Below are positions 1-9,000 of a DNA stretch of 37,624 nt, one piece after another. Source of the DNA: Polaromonas sp. GTDB lineage: Bacteria; Pseudomonadota; Gammaproteobacteria; Burkholderiales; Burkholderiaceae_C. Within the stretch, counting starts at the first letter, position 1. Each line of letters starts with the position of its first letter. The DNA lies in NCBI RefSeq assembly GCF_012927415.1, contig NZ_JABBPF010000014.1, positions 1 through 37,624 on the forward strand, read 5' to 3'. Under the pieces are notes generated by a model. The model searched no databases and had not been told where the DNA came from. It saw only the letters and a list, made by a program, of their open reading frames with translations. Position numbers and translations under genes: made by a program.

Positions 1-177
1 GGCGTGACATCGCTGGTGCGCGCTGGGGACGCGGGCCATGACGATGTCGATGACGATGACGTTCAGAGAATGAGCGAGCTTCACAACCCCAGCGACCGCG
101 CAAGGTATCCAGCGCGACTTGCGGTTGATGGCCGCACGCCGTCATTCTCAGCGCGGACCCGGAGATGGCGACGCGCG

Positions 178-681
178 TTATTTGACCGGAATCACCGTGC
201 CCGCCGGCACCGGCACGGCGGTGACACTGTTTTGCGGCGAGCCTTCGATGAGCCGGTCGGAGTAGGTCAGGTAGACCAGCGTGTTGCGTTTGGCGTCGAC
301 CATCCGAATGACGCGCAGCTTCTTGAATACCAGCGAAATGCGTTCGCTGAACATTTCTTCCTGCCGGTCCAGCGGCTTGCCTTGAAAGCTGATGGGACCG
401 GTCTGGCGGCAGGCAATCGAGGCTTCCGCCTTGTCCTCGGCCAAGCCGAAGGCGCCCTTGAGGCCACCCGTCTTGGCGCGCGAGACATAGCAGGTCACGC
501 CGCTGACTTTGGGGTCGTCATAAGCGTCCACCACGATTTTGTGGTCAGGACCGATGAATTTGAAGACTGTGTCGACCGCACCGATCTCCTCGCTGCTGGC
601 CCAGCCGCAGGCGCTGAGCAGCAGAGCAAGGCCGAATGCATAGGGCTTGAGGCGCTGCCGGCTTGATTTAGTTAGGGTCAT
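178..681 (-). CDS. creA: CreA family lipoprotein
   Basis: The 167-residue product matches the CreA family along its whole length, including the stretches [26 protein letters not shown] and [13 protein letters not shown]. An N-terminal hydrophobic segment ends in a lipobox (LLSAC, Cys25), so a periplasm-facing lipoprotein is likely; many CreA proteins instead carry a cleavable signal peptide. The molecular role of CreA is not established, although the gene is often conserved as a single unit. It is divergent from the aldehyde dehydrogenase gene, and the 98 bp between the two starts would hold both promoters. The family call is firm; function is open. Confidence 0.9.
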   Translation of the reverse strand: MTLTKSSRQRLKPYAFGLALLLSACGWASSEEIGAVDTVFKFIGPDHKIVVDAYDDPKVSGVTCYVSRAKTGGLKGAFGLAEDKAEASIACRQTGPISFQGKPLDRQEEMFSERISLVFKKLRVIRMVDAKRNTLVYLTYSDRLIEGSPQNSVTAVPVPAGTVIPVK

Positions 682-779
682 CTGGATTGCCTCGAGTGAT
701 GATGAAGGTGAGGGCCGCCTGCAGATGCGCTGGAGCCATGCCTCTAATGTACAAAGCTGCAGACCTCTATCATGGCGCG

Positions 780-2201
780 ATGACTTCCCTGATCCCCCCA
801 GCCGGCCCTCGCGTCCTCTTTGATGCCCAGCACAGTGCCAGCCGCGCGCAGGCGGCAGTGTCCCTGGCCATGCGGCGTGACCGTCTGCTGCGAATCCAGT
901 CGATGCTCAATACCCAGGGGCCTGCCCTGGCGCGCGCGGTGCAGCTTGACTTCGGCGTGCGCTCGCCGCAGCTCACCGAGATTGCCGACCTGTTTGTGCT
1001 GCGCACGCTGCTTTCCAGCACGCTGAAGAACCTTGCCAAATGGATGAAGCCTGTCAGGGTGCGAACGCCGCTTTATTTGCAGCCCTCACGGGCCTGGCTG
1101 CAGCGCCAGCCGCTCGGTGTGGTCGGCGTGGTGTCGCCGTGGAACTATCCGGTGCAGCTGTCGCTCGGCCCGGTCATCACGGCGCTGGCCGCCGGCAACC
1201 GCGTGATGCTCAAACCCAGCGAGCTGACGCCCGCGACGTCTGCGCTGCTGGCCGAGCTGATCGGCAAGGCGTTTACGGCCGACGAGTTGTGCGTCGTGCA
1301 GGGCGACGGCAGCGTGGCAGCCGAGTTTGCCAGCCTGCCGTTTGACCACCTGTTTTTCACCGGATCAACCGCCGTGGGCCGCAAGGTGGCCGAAGCCGCC
1401 GCCGCCAACCTGACGCCAACCACGCTGGAGCTGGGCGGCAAATCGCCCTGCATCATTGACGCGTCATGTGACCTCGATCAGGCCGCCATCAAGATTGCCC
1501 ACGGCAAGCTGCTCAATGCCGGGCAGACCTGCATCGCGCCCGACTACGTGCTGCTACCCAGGGGCCGGGAGGCTGCGTTTGGCCAGGCTTTCGCGCGGGC
1601 GGTGGCCAAACTCTTTCCCACCATTGCCGGCAATCCCGACTACGCCAGCATCATCAGCCCGCGCCACCATGAGCGGCTGAAAGGGCTGCTGGCCGAGGCC
1701 CAAGGCGAGGGCGCGCGGCTGCAGGTGATCAACCCTGGCGCGGCAGCAAGTGGCGAAAACCGGCAAATGGCACCGGTGCTGGTGTTTGATTTGGCGCCCG
1801 GCTCCAGGCTGTTGCACGAAGAAATCTTTGGCCCCATCCTGCCAGTGCTGGCTTACGACTCGACGGACGAGGCGATTGGCTATATCAACGCCCGGCCCAG
1901 GCCGCTTGCGCTGTACTGGTTCGGCAAGGACAGCGCGGCGCGCGACCAGGTGCTGGCACGCACGGTCAGCGGCGGCGTCACCGTCAACGACACGCTGATG
2001 CATATTGCCCATCCCAACCTGCCGTTCGGCGGCGTGGGCGAGAGTGGCTGGGGCGCCTACCACGGCGAGGCCGGCTTTTTGCGCCTGACGCAGCAAAAGC
2101 CGGTACTGCTGCAGTCCAGCTGGGCGCGCGGCGACCTTTTTTATCCGCCTTATGGCAAGCGCTTTGATCAGGTGATGGGGCTGCTCAAGCGGCTGCTTTA
2201 A
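780..2201 (+). CDS. Aldehyde dehydrogenase, coniferyl-aldehyde dehydrogenase-like
   Basis: NAD(P)-dependent oxidation of an aldehyde to the acid is expected. The 473-residue protein is of class-3 ALDH length. It shows the cofactor-binding stretch [16 protein letters not shown], the motif [15 protein letters not shown], the general base Glu217 in LELGGKSP and the catalytic Cys251 in NAGQTCIAP. The C-terminal block [19 protein letters not shown] is also typical. The reading frame is open upstream to 687, but the ATG at 780 begins where family members usually begin, so it was chosen. Similarity to coniferyl aldehyde dehydrogenases (CalB) is by recognition of the overall pattern; the true substrate may be another aromatic or aliphatic aldehyde. 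No partner gene is adjacent. Confidence 0.88.
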   Translation: MTSLIPPAGPRVLFDAQHSASRAQAAVSLAMRRDRLLRIQSMLNTQGPALARAVQLDFGVRSPQLTEIADLFVLRTLLSSTLKNLAKWMKPVRVRTPLYLQPSRAWLQRQPLGVVGVVSPWNYPVQLSLGPVITALAAGNRVMLKPSELTPATSALLAELIGKAFTADELCVVQGDGSVAAEFASLPFDHLFFTGSTAVGRKVAEAAAANLTPTTLELGGKSPCIIDASCDLDQAAIKIAHGKLLNAGQTCIAPDYVLLPRGREAAFGQAFARAVAKLFPTIAGNPDYASIISPRHHERLKGLLAEAQGEGARLQVINPGAAASGENRQMAPVLVFDLAPGSRLLHEEIFGPILPVLAYDSTDEAIGYINARPRPLALYWFGKDSAARDQVLARTVSGGVTVNDTLMHIAHPNLPFGGVGESGWGAYHGEAGFLRLTQQKPVLLQSSWARGDLFYPPYGKRFDQVMGLLKRLL

Positions 2202-2235
2202 AGCGCTGGGACAGACGTTGCCCCGGTTTGCTATG

Positions 2236-2258
2236 TTTGCTATGATTTATATAGCAAA
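2236..2258. repeat. GCTAT/ATAGC palindrome downstream of aldehyde dehydrogenase
   Basis: TTTGCTAT and ATAGCAAA form an 8-bp inverted repeat with a 7-nt AT-rich centre. The left arm is part of a 9-bp tandem (GTTTGCTAT at 2226-2234 and 2235-2243). Similar GCTAT...ATAGC dyads recur at 9647 and 18485, and a weaker one at 14009. They look like one dispersed short repeat family of intergenic ends; a weak transcription end signal is also possible. Confidence 0.5.
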
Positions 2259-2346
2259 CTATGGCGGTATTAATTGGACATGAAGCATTTTTGACCCAAA
2301 GAATGGCTCAAATCGTTGGTGCAGCTGCCTGGCTTAACAGATTCTC

Positions 2347-2360
2347 TTGATGTTGATCAA
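2347..2360 (+). promoter_or_regulatory. FNR/ANR box with class II promoter
   Basis: TTGATGTTGATCAA is an exact match to the FNR/ANR consensus TTGAT-N4-ATCAA. A -10-like hexamer TAGACT lies at 2383-2388. A transcription start near 2395 would place the box centre at about -41.5, the class II activator position. The leader then carries a small hairpin (GGCTGA 2399-2404 with TCAGCC 2411-2416) before the ribosome binding site AAGGAG at 2436. The box therefore points to oxygen-limited activation of the now broken universal stress protein gene. Confidence 0.8.
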
Positions 2361-2447
2361 GGGTTTGCCGCCCAGGCAACCCTAGACTGAATTGCCTGGG
2401 CTGAAAAGCCTCAGCCGTGCTGACGGATTCAGCTCAAGGAGAACACT

Positions 2448-2761
2448 TTGTTCAAGCATCCTTTGTTGCAGACTGACGTTTCTGCGCTGTCCGGCGCCGC
2501 GATTCAACAAGGCTGGGCGCTGATCAAAGCTTTTCACAACCGGGTGAGTGGCGTGCATGTCAGCCCTGAATCCCATGGGGTCACCTGGCGCACTGAGATG
2601 CCCGAGCCCCTGCGACGCCAGCATCAGGACCGCCGGGGAGCGCAGTTGCGACCTGACCGTCATTGCTTCGCACGGCAGGAAAGGCACCAAGAGCTTTCGG
2701 CGGGGCTGCGAGACCCAGGGTGCTGGCCTCTACGCATAGGCCGGTGCTGGTGTTTCACTGA
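2448..2761 (+). pseudogene. Universal stress protein (UspA family), decayed
   Basis: The first frame, from a TTG codon behind AAGGAGA, reads MFKHPLLQTDVSALSGAAIQ and then RVSGVHVSPE, the usual N-terminus of betaproteobacterial UspA proteins. After about residue 50 the similarity leaves this frame. It resumes in another frame at 2644 with CDLTVIASHGRKG and CETQ, the ATP-binding half, up to a stop at 2737. The last residues, RPVLVFH with a TGA at 2759, lie in a third frame. An intact family member needs about 440 bases; only 314 remain, so roughly 125 bases of the middle are missing in addition to at least two frame changes. It should not give a functional protein. Confidence 0.82.
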
Positions 2762-2862
2762 GCTGCGCACTGGCCAAGGGCCGCATCAGCGCGCGGCTCT
2801 GCTGGCCGGTTCAAGGTGGTAAATCAGGCCAAAAAGAAGCCGCAAAAAAGCCGTGACGATGA

Positions 2863-2935
2863 TGCAATAAAAAAGTAAATAAATATTTAAAGAATCTATA
2901 TTGTATAAAAACATATATTGTTTTAAGATAAACCG
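2863..2935 (+). promoter_or_regulatory. AT-rich promoter/operator region of the sulfide-RND cluster
   Basis: About 75 bases of very AT-rich sequence in a GC-rich setting precede the ArsR-type regulator. It contains the palindrome AAATATTT (2881-2888) and a direct repeat TATATTG at 2897-2903 and 2914-2920, spaced 17 bp apart. A tentative promoter is TTGTAT (2901-2906), a 17-bp spacer and TAAGAT (2924-2929). Self-repression by the regulator at this AT-rich tract is inferred from how BigR-type proteins act; no exact known operator was matched. Confidence 0.4.
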
Positions 2936-2961
2936 TATTGATTCAAGAAACATGGGTTCAC

Positions 2962-3297
2962 ATGACCACTTCAGATCTGGATGTCGGGGAAATGCGCGAA
3001 GCGGCTGGCCGGGCTACCGCCATGCTGCGTGTGCTCGCCAACGAAGACCGGCTACTTCTGCTGTGCCAGCTGACGCAGGGTGAGGCGTGCGTGAGCGACC
3101 TCGAGGAACTGCTCGGAATTCGCCAGCCTCCGCTGTCGCACCAGCTGGGCGTGTTGCGGGCTGAGGAAATTGTCTCAACCCGGCGCGAGGGCAAGAAGAT
3201 CTTTTATCAGGTGTGCGACGAGCGGGTGGTTTCGGTGCTGAAGACGCTCTACGGCCTTTATTGCCCTGCGCCCGCAGGCGCCGAGCCCACACCCTGA
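2962..3297 (+). CDS. ArsR-family regulator, BigR/SqrR-type sulfide sensor
   Basis: A 111-residue winged-helix repressor of the ArsR/SmtB family; the recognition helix region is near IRQPPLSHQLGVLR and the wing near RREGKKIFYQV. It lacks the ELCVCDL metal motif. Instead it has Cys43 at the start of the helix before VSDLEELL and Cys101 near the C-terminus (LYCP). This is the spacing of the redox pair in BigR, YgaV and SqrR, which form a di- or tetrasulfide link with reactive sulfur and release DNA. Cys35 and Cys85 are extra. The ATG at 2962 was chosen over a TTG at 2938 because it fits the family start. It leads a cluster with a sulfide:quinone oxidoreductase, which supports sulfide sensing. 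Confidence 0.82.
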   Translation: MTTSDLDVGEMREAAGRATAMLRVLANEDRLLLLCQLTQGEACVSDLEELLGIRQPPLSHQLGVLRAEEIVSTRREGKKIFYQVCDERVVSVLKTLYGLYCPAPAGAEPTP

Positions 3298-3366
3298 CAC
3301 CCGGGTGCCGCCGCCCGGTAGCGCCCACGGTTGCTTTGTTCGGTTTTTTTAACGAGGAGTTTCATC

Positions 3367-3567
3367 ATGGAAAAGAACGTAGGTGGCATCGACCGTTCGG
3401 TGCGCATCGTGGCGGGGCTAGTCATCCTGAGCCTGTTTTTTGTGCTTGATGCCAACTACCGCTGGTGGGCGCTGGTGGGCGTGGTGCCGCTGCTGACCGG
3501 CTTCATCGGCTGGTGCCCGGCCTATCTGCCGTTCGGCATTCGTACCTGCAAGCTGCAGGGAAAATAA
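3367..3567 (+). CDS. DUF2892 (YgaP-like) inner membrane protein
   Basis: A 66-residue protein with the DUF2892 pattern: a short MEKNVGGIDRSVRIVAG start, two membrane segments (about residues 14-29 and 33-49) and a Cys-containing turn (GWCPAYLPFGIRTC). This is the membrane domain that in YgaP is fused to a rhodanese domain, and free-standing copies commonly sit near sulfur genes. GAGGAG lies nine bases before the ATG. Its stop shares a base with the start of the adaptor gene (TAATG), so the two are translationally coupled. Biochemical function is unknown; the link to sulfide handling rests on gene context. Confidence 0.85.
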   Translation: MEKNVGGIDRSVRIVAGLVILSLFFVLDANYRWWALVGVVPLLTGFIGWCPAYLPFGIRTCKLQGK

Positions 3568-4697
3568 TGTCCCAGCGAAGCCGCCTGCGCTGCCTGCTCC
3601 CTTGCTCGCCGATCCTTCGCGGACTTCGCGTGGGCGCGCTGGTGGCCGTGTTGCCGGTATTGGGGCTGTGGCTCGTGCCGGCCAGTGCAGCGGCGCCGGC
3701 AGCAGCGGCGGCGCCCCTGGCCGTGCATGTAGTGGCCTACCGTGAGGTGGCCGACGTCATCAGCGCGGAGGGCGTGGTGGAGGCCGTCCGCCAGTCAACG
3801 CTGGCCGCGCAGATCGCTGGCCAGATTGTCGAACTCAAGGTCAGGGTGGGCGACAGCGTGAAGGCCGGCCAGGTGCTGGCGCGCATCGATCCGCGGGCCG
3901 CCGAGCAGGTGGTTTCGGGCAGCCAGAGCCAGCTGGCCGAAGCGCAGGCCGGGCTGACCAATGCGCTGCGCAGCTACGAGCGCAACAAGCAATTGTTTGC
4001 GCAAAAATTCATCAGTAAGGCCGGGTTCGATCAGGCCGAGCTGGACTACAAGGCGGCACAGGCGCGCGTCGGCGCGCTGCAGGCCAGCGCGGGCCAGGCC
4101 TCCACGGCCCGGACCTTCGCCACCATTACCGCGCCCTATGCCGGCGTCATTGCCACCACGCCGGTTGAGGTCGGCGACATGGCCCCGCCAGGCCGCCCGC
4201 TTGTCACCCGGTTCGACCCGGCCAGCATGCGTGTCATTGCCACGCTGTCGCAGTCCAGTCTGCGTGACGTGAAGCTGCAGCTGCCGGTTCAGGTCGAGGT
4301 GCCCGACCTGAAGCGCCGCCTGACGGCAAAGCAGGTCACGTTGGTGCCGCTTGCCGACAGCCGCACCCACACCGCCCGGCTGCGCCTGGAGCTGGGCGAA
4401 GCCCCCGGCTTGCTGCCGGGGCAGTTCGCGCGCGCCTGGTTTGCCACCGGCATGGCCCGCAAGCTGGTCATTCCCGAGAGCGCGGTACTGCGCCGCAGTG
4501 AAGTCACGGCGGTGTATGTGCACGGCGCGGACGGGCAGTTGCGGCTGCGGCAGATCCGCACCGGCGATGCCTCGGGCGATGGATTGATTGAGGTGCTGTC
4601 TGGCCTGCGCCAGGGCGAGCGCATTGCCGCAGACCCGGTCAGGGCAGGGCTTTCCGCTGGCGGACCTGCCGACGCTGCCGCGCCCGCTGGCAACTGA
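3567..4697 (+). CDS. RND efflux periplasmic adaptor (membrane fusion protein)
   Basis: The 376-residue product has an N-terminal export segment (hydrophobic to about residue 50, ending near VPASAAAPAAA). It then shows the HlyD/AcrA layout: a first lipoyl half with GQIVELKVRVGDSVKAGQVL, a helical hairpin (SQLAEAQAGLTNALRSYERN and following), a second lipoyl half (ATITAPYAGVIATTPVEVGD) and beta-barrel and membrane-proximal domains. It would bridge the RND permease to an outer membrane channel. Unusually, the permease is not the next gene; a sulfide:quinone oxidoreductase gene lies between them. No outer membrane factor gene is present in the window. The start at 3567 overlaps the preceding stop by one base. 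Confidence 0.9.
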   Translation: MSQRSRLRCLLPCSPILRGLRVGALVAVLPVLGLWLVPASAAAPAAAAAPLAVHVVAYREVADVISAEGVVEAVRQSTLAAQIAGQIVELKVRVGDSVKAGQVLARIDPRAAEQVVSGSQSQLAEAQAGLTNALRSYERNKQLFAQKFISKAGFDQAELDYKAAQARVGALQASAGQASTARTFATITAPYAGVIATTPVEVGDMAPPGRPLVTRFDPASMRVIATLSQSSLRDVKLQLPVQVEVPDLKRRLTAKQVTLVPLADSRTHTARLRLELGEAPGLLPGQFARAWFATGMARKLVIPESAVLRRSEVTAVYVHGADGQLRLRQIRTGDASGDGLIEVLSGLRQGERIAADPVRAGLSAGGPADAAAPAGN

Positions 4698-4733
4698 CCA
4701 GCCCTTTGTTTTTGTTCAACACAAGGAGGTCAT

Positions 4734-6008
4734 ATGGCTCACATCGTCATCTTGGGCGCGGGTATCGGCGGTATGCCGATGGCCTACGAGTTGAAGCCCC
4801 TGCTTCGTGCCGGAGACAGCATCACGGTGGTGTCCAACACGGCCACCTTTCATTTCGTGCCGTCCAATCCGTGGGTCGCCGTCAACTGGCGCGCGCGCGA
4901 TGCGGTGGAGTTCGAGGCGGCGCCCTACCTTGAAAAAAAGGGCATCGCCTTCGATGGCGCTGGCGCCAAACGGCTTCACCCTGAGCGCAACCAGGTCGAG
5001 TTGGGTGATGGCCGCCTGCTTGACTATGATTTTCTGGTGATTGCCACTGGCCCGAAGCTCGCCTTCGATGAAATAGAAGGCCTGGGTCCCACCGGCTACA
5101 CCCAGTCGGTCTGCCATGTTGACCACGCGGTGGCCGCCGGGCGGGCCTGGGAGCAGTTCGTCGCCGCGCCCGGACCGGTCGTCGTCGGCGCGGCGCAAGG
5201 CGCGTCGTGCTTCGGCCCGGCTTATGAGTTCGCCTTCATCATGGATACCGATCTGCGCCGGCGCAAAATCCGCGACCGCGTGCCGATGACCTATGTCACG
5301 CCTGAGCCCTACATTGGCCACCTCGGCCTGTCGGGCGTGGGCGATTCAAAAACCATGCTCGAATCGGCAATGCGCGAGCGCCACATCAAGTGGATCTGCA
5401 ACGCCAAAATCCTCAAGGTTGAGGACGGCAAAATGCAGATCGCCGAGCATGATGAAAACGGATTGCTTAAAAAGCAGCATGAGCTGCCGTTTGCCTACTC
5501 AATGGTGTTGCCTGCATTCAAGGGCATTGACGCGGTGTTCGGTATTGAAGGCCTGACCAATCCGCGCGGCTTCATCCTGATTGACGCGCACCAGCGCAAC
5601 CCCCGGTTCACGAATATCTACGCCGTCGGCGTGTGCGTGGCAATACCGCCGGTAGAGGTCACCCCGGTGCCAACCGGTGCGCCCAAGACCGGCTACATGA
5701 TCGAGTCGATGGTGACGGCCACGGCGCACAACATTCACGCCGAGCTGATGGGGCGCGAGCCCGATGCCACCGCCACCTGGAATGCCATCTGCCTGGCCGA
5801 TTTCGGCGACAGTGGCATCGCGTTTGTCGCCTTGCCGCAGATTCCGCCGCGCAACGTGAGCTGGTTCGCCGAAGGCAAGTGGGTGCATCTGGCCAAGGTG
5901 GCTTTTGAAAAGTACTTTATTCGCAAGATGAAAAAGGGCACGTCAGAGCCGATTTATGAGAAGTACGTGTTGAAGGCGCTTGGTATTTTGAAACTGAAGG
6001 GTAAATGA
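4734..6008 (+). CDS. sqr: Sulfide:quinone oxidoreductase (FAD flavoprotein)
   Basis: Oxidises sulfide to sulfane sulfur and passes electrons to membrane quinone. The 424-residue protein begins with the FAD dinucleotide fold VILGAGIGGMP, and shows the FVPSNPW and YDFLVIATGPK stretches of the Acidithiobacillus-like SQR group. The three redox cysteines are visible: Cys127 (SVCHVDH), Cys159 (GASCFGPAYEF) and Cys353 (TWNAICLADFGD). The quinone-pocket region IPPVEVTPVPTGAPKTGYM and the C-terminal amphipathic tail (HLAKVAFEKYFIRKMK) are also present, the latter for monotopic binding to the inner membrane. A further Cys301 (GVCVAIPP) is not needed for catalysis. AAGGAGGT gives a strong ribosome site, and the stop overlaps the RND permease start (ATGA). 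Confidence 0.93.
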   Translation: MAHIVILGAGIGGMPMAYELKPLLRAGDSITVVSNTATFHFVPSNPWVAVNWRARDAVEFEAAPYLEKKGIAFDGAGAKRLHPERNQVELGDGRLLDYDFLVIATGPKLAFDEIEGLGPTGYTQSVCHVDHAVAAGRAWEQFVAAPGPVVVGAAQGASCFGPAYEFAFIMDTDLRRRKIRDRVPMTYVTPEPYIGHLGLSGVGDSKTMLESAMRERHIKWICNAKILKVEDGKMQIAEHDENGLLKKQHELPFAYSMVLPAFKGIDAVFGIEGLTNPRGFILIDAHQRNPRFTNIYAVGVCVAIPPVEVTPVPTGAPKTGYMIESMVTATAHNIHAELMGREPDATATWNAICLADFGDSGIAFVALPQIPPRNVSWFAEGKWVHLAKVAFEKYFIRKMKKGTSEPIYEKYVLKALGILKLKGK

Positions 6009-9000
6009 CCATGGGTCTGGCCGGTCGCCTCGCGAAATTCTTCCTGCATTCGCAGCTTACGCCGCTGATTGCGCTGGTGGCCATGCTGCTTGGCCTGTTC
6101 GCCGTGCTGGTGACACCGCGCGAGGAAGAGCCGCAGATCAACGTCACGATGGCCAACGTGCTGATTCCCTTTCCCGGGGCGTCGGCCAAAGACGTTGAGA
6201 CGCTGGTGGCCACACCGGCCGAGCAGGTGATCTCGCAGATCCAGGGGCTTGAGCATGTGTTTTCAGTTTCCAGGCCGGGCATGGCCATCATCACCGCGCA
6301 ATTCAAGGTCGGCATTCCGCGGACCGAGGCGCTGGTTCGGCTTTATGACACGGTGAACTCCAATCGCGACTGGTTGCCGCGCGAGTTGAATGTCGGCGAG
6401 CCGCTGATCAAGCCCCGGGGCATCGATGACGTGCCGGTGGTGTCGCTCACGCTGTGGACGCCGGACCGCGATCGCGGCGCTTACGAGCTGGAGCGCGTCG
6501 CGCACGCCATGGAGGCCGAGCTGAAACGCGTGCCCGGCACGCGTGAAGTCAGCACGCTGGGCGGCCCCGGCCGGGTGGTGCGGGTGCTGCTGGATATCGA
6601 CAAGCTCAATGCCTCTCACCTGGCCATCAACGACATCCGCCAGGCGCTGCTGGGCGTCAACGCTGCCTTGCCGGCAGGCCAGTTGGCGGCTGACAACGCC
6701 ACAGTTGAAGTCCAGACCGGCAACTTTCTGGCAAATGCGAAAGAAGTAGGCGAGCTGGTGGTGGGCGTCAGCGAAGGCAACCCGGTCACCTTGTCGGATG
6801 TGGCGCGCATTGTGGATGGCCCGGCGCAACCCTCCAGATACGTCTGGTTCGGCATGGGCAAGGCCGGCGCGACCGATGCCACCCGGCTGGGCAGCGAGTT
6901 CCCGGCTGTCACCATTTCGATCACCAAAAAACCCGGTGAAAACGCGGTACAGGTAGCCAGCCAGATTACCCAGCGCGTGGCCGAGCTGCGCAACACCATC
7001 GTGCCATCGGGCGTGCAGGTCAGCGTCACCCGCAACTACGGCGAAACCGCCAACGACAAGGCGATGAAGCTGATTCAAAAGCTCATCTTCGCCACCTCCG
7101 CGGTGGTGGTGCTGGTGTTTTTTGCATTGGGCCTGCGCGAGGCGGCCATTGTCGGCATTGCCGTCATCCTGACGCTGGCGGCCACGCTGTTCGCGTCTTG
7201 GGCCTGGGGCTTCACGCTAAACCGCGTCAGTCTGTTCGCGCTGATTTTTTCCATCGGCATTCTGGTTGACGACGCGATCGTGGTGGTCGAGAACATACAT
7301 CGCCACCGCGAGCTGTATCCCGACAAATCACTGGCCGAGATTATTCCGCCGGCGGTTGACGAAGTCGGCGGCCCGACCATCCTGGCCACCTTCACCGTCA
7401 TCGCCGCCTTGCTGCCGATGGCCTTTGTCACCGGCCTGATGGGGCCGTACATGAGCCCCATCCCCATCAATGCCAGCATGGGCATGGTCATCTCGCTGGT
7501 GATCGCCTTTACCGTCACGCCGTGGCTGGCGCACCGGCTGTCCAAACCGCAGACCGGCGAGGCGGCCCACGCGCCCCATGCCGACAGCAAGCTGCACCGG
7601 GGCTTCAACAAGCTGCTGCTGCCGTTTCTGGCTGATAAAAAGGCCGTGCGCAACCGGCGCTGGCTCTGGCTGGGGATTTTGGTCGCCATCCTGCTGTCAG
7701 TGGCCCTGCCCGTGGCGCAGCTGGTGGTACTGAAGATGCTGCCCTTCGACAACAAGTCAGAGTTTCAGGTGGTGGTTGACATGCCCGCCGGCACCCCGGT
7801 TGAAAACACCGCTGCGGTGCTGCATGACATGGGCGCCTATCTGGCAACGGTGAATGAAGTCACCGACTACCAGGCCTACGCAGGCACGGCCGCGCCCATC
7901 AACTTCAATGGCCTGGTGCGCCAGTACTACCTGCGCCAGGCGCCCGAGTCGGGTGACCTGCAGGTGAACCTGGTGGACAAGCACCAGCGCTCGCGCAAGA
8001 GCCACGAAATCGCGGGTGCCGTGCGCGGGGCGCTCGAAAAGATCGCCGCCACGCATGGTGCCAAGGTCAAGGTGGTTGAAGTGCCGCCCGGCCCGCCTGT
8101 GCTGTCGCCGCTGGTGGCTGAAATTTACGGCCCCGACGAAGCGGGCCGGCACGCGCTGGCCAAACAGGTTCGGCAGGCCTTTGGCCAGACGGCCGACATC
8201 ATCGGCATCGACGATTCGATTGAAGACAATGCGCCCAGGGTGGTGTTGCGGGTTGACCAGCGCAAGGCGGCGCTGCTCGGCATTCCGGCGTCTGACGTAG
8301 TGCAGGCGATGCGCGTCGCGCTTGACGGCGAAGACATCACCTCGCTGCACGATGGGCAGTCAAAGTACAGCATACCGGTGCGGCTGAACCTGCCGCCCGA
8401 GAAACAGGCCAGGCTGAAAACCTTGCTGACCCTGACGGTGAAATCCGCCGGCGGCGACAGCGTACCGCTTTCGGAGCTGGTCAAGGTGCAGCCGACGCTG
8501 CGCGAAAAAACCATCCATCACAAGGACATGCTGCCGGTGAGCTACGTAATCGGCGACATGGCCGGCACGCTCGACAGCCCGCTGTATGGCATGTTTGCCG
8601 TGCGCAGCAAGCTCGGCAATCTCAGCGCCGCGCAGGGTGCTCCGCTGGGCGAATATTTCATCAAGCAGCCGACCGACCCGTACCGCCAGTTCGCCCTGAA
8701 ATGGGACGGCGAATGGCAGATCACCTATGAAACCTTCCGCGACATGGGGCTGGCCTATGCGGTCGGCCTGGTGCTGGTCTACATTTTGGTGGTGGCGCAG
8801 TTCGGCTCCTACCTCACGCCGCTCATCATCATGGCGCCGATTCCCCTGACCCTCATCGGCGTGATGCCCGGCCATGCGCTGCTCAATGCGCAATACACCG
8901 CCACCTCCATGATCGGCATGATCGCGCTGGCCGGCAGCATCGTGCGCAATTCGATCCTGCTGGTCGACTTCATCAACCTGCAGGTCGCGCAGGGCGTGCC

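Noticed and set aside
25-60. CATCGTCATCGTCATCGACAT-like triplet-rich run near the left edge as a tandem repeat
   Set aside because: The units are imperfect, only about 30 bases long and best explained by codon bias of Val, Ile and Asp; no array.
1-84. Possible partial minus-strand reading frame with a hydrophobic stretch (NVIVIDIVMARVPSAHQ) reaching the window edge
   Set aside because: The frame is under 30 codons inside the window, its only start is a GTG without a clear ribosome site, and no family was recognised; it cannot be told from chance. The rest of 1-177 shows nothing else.
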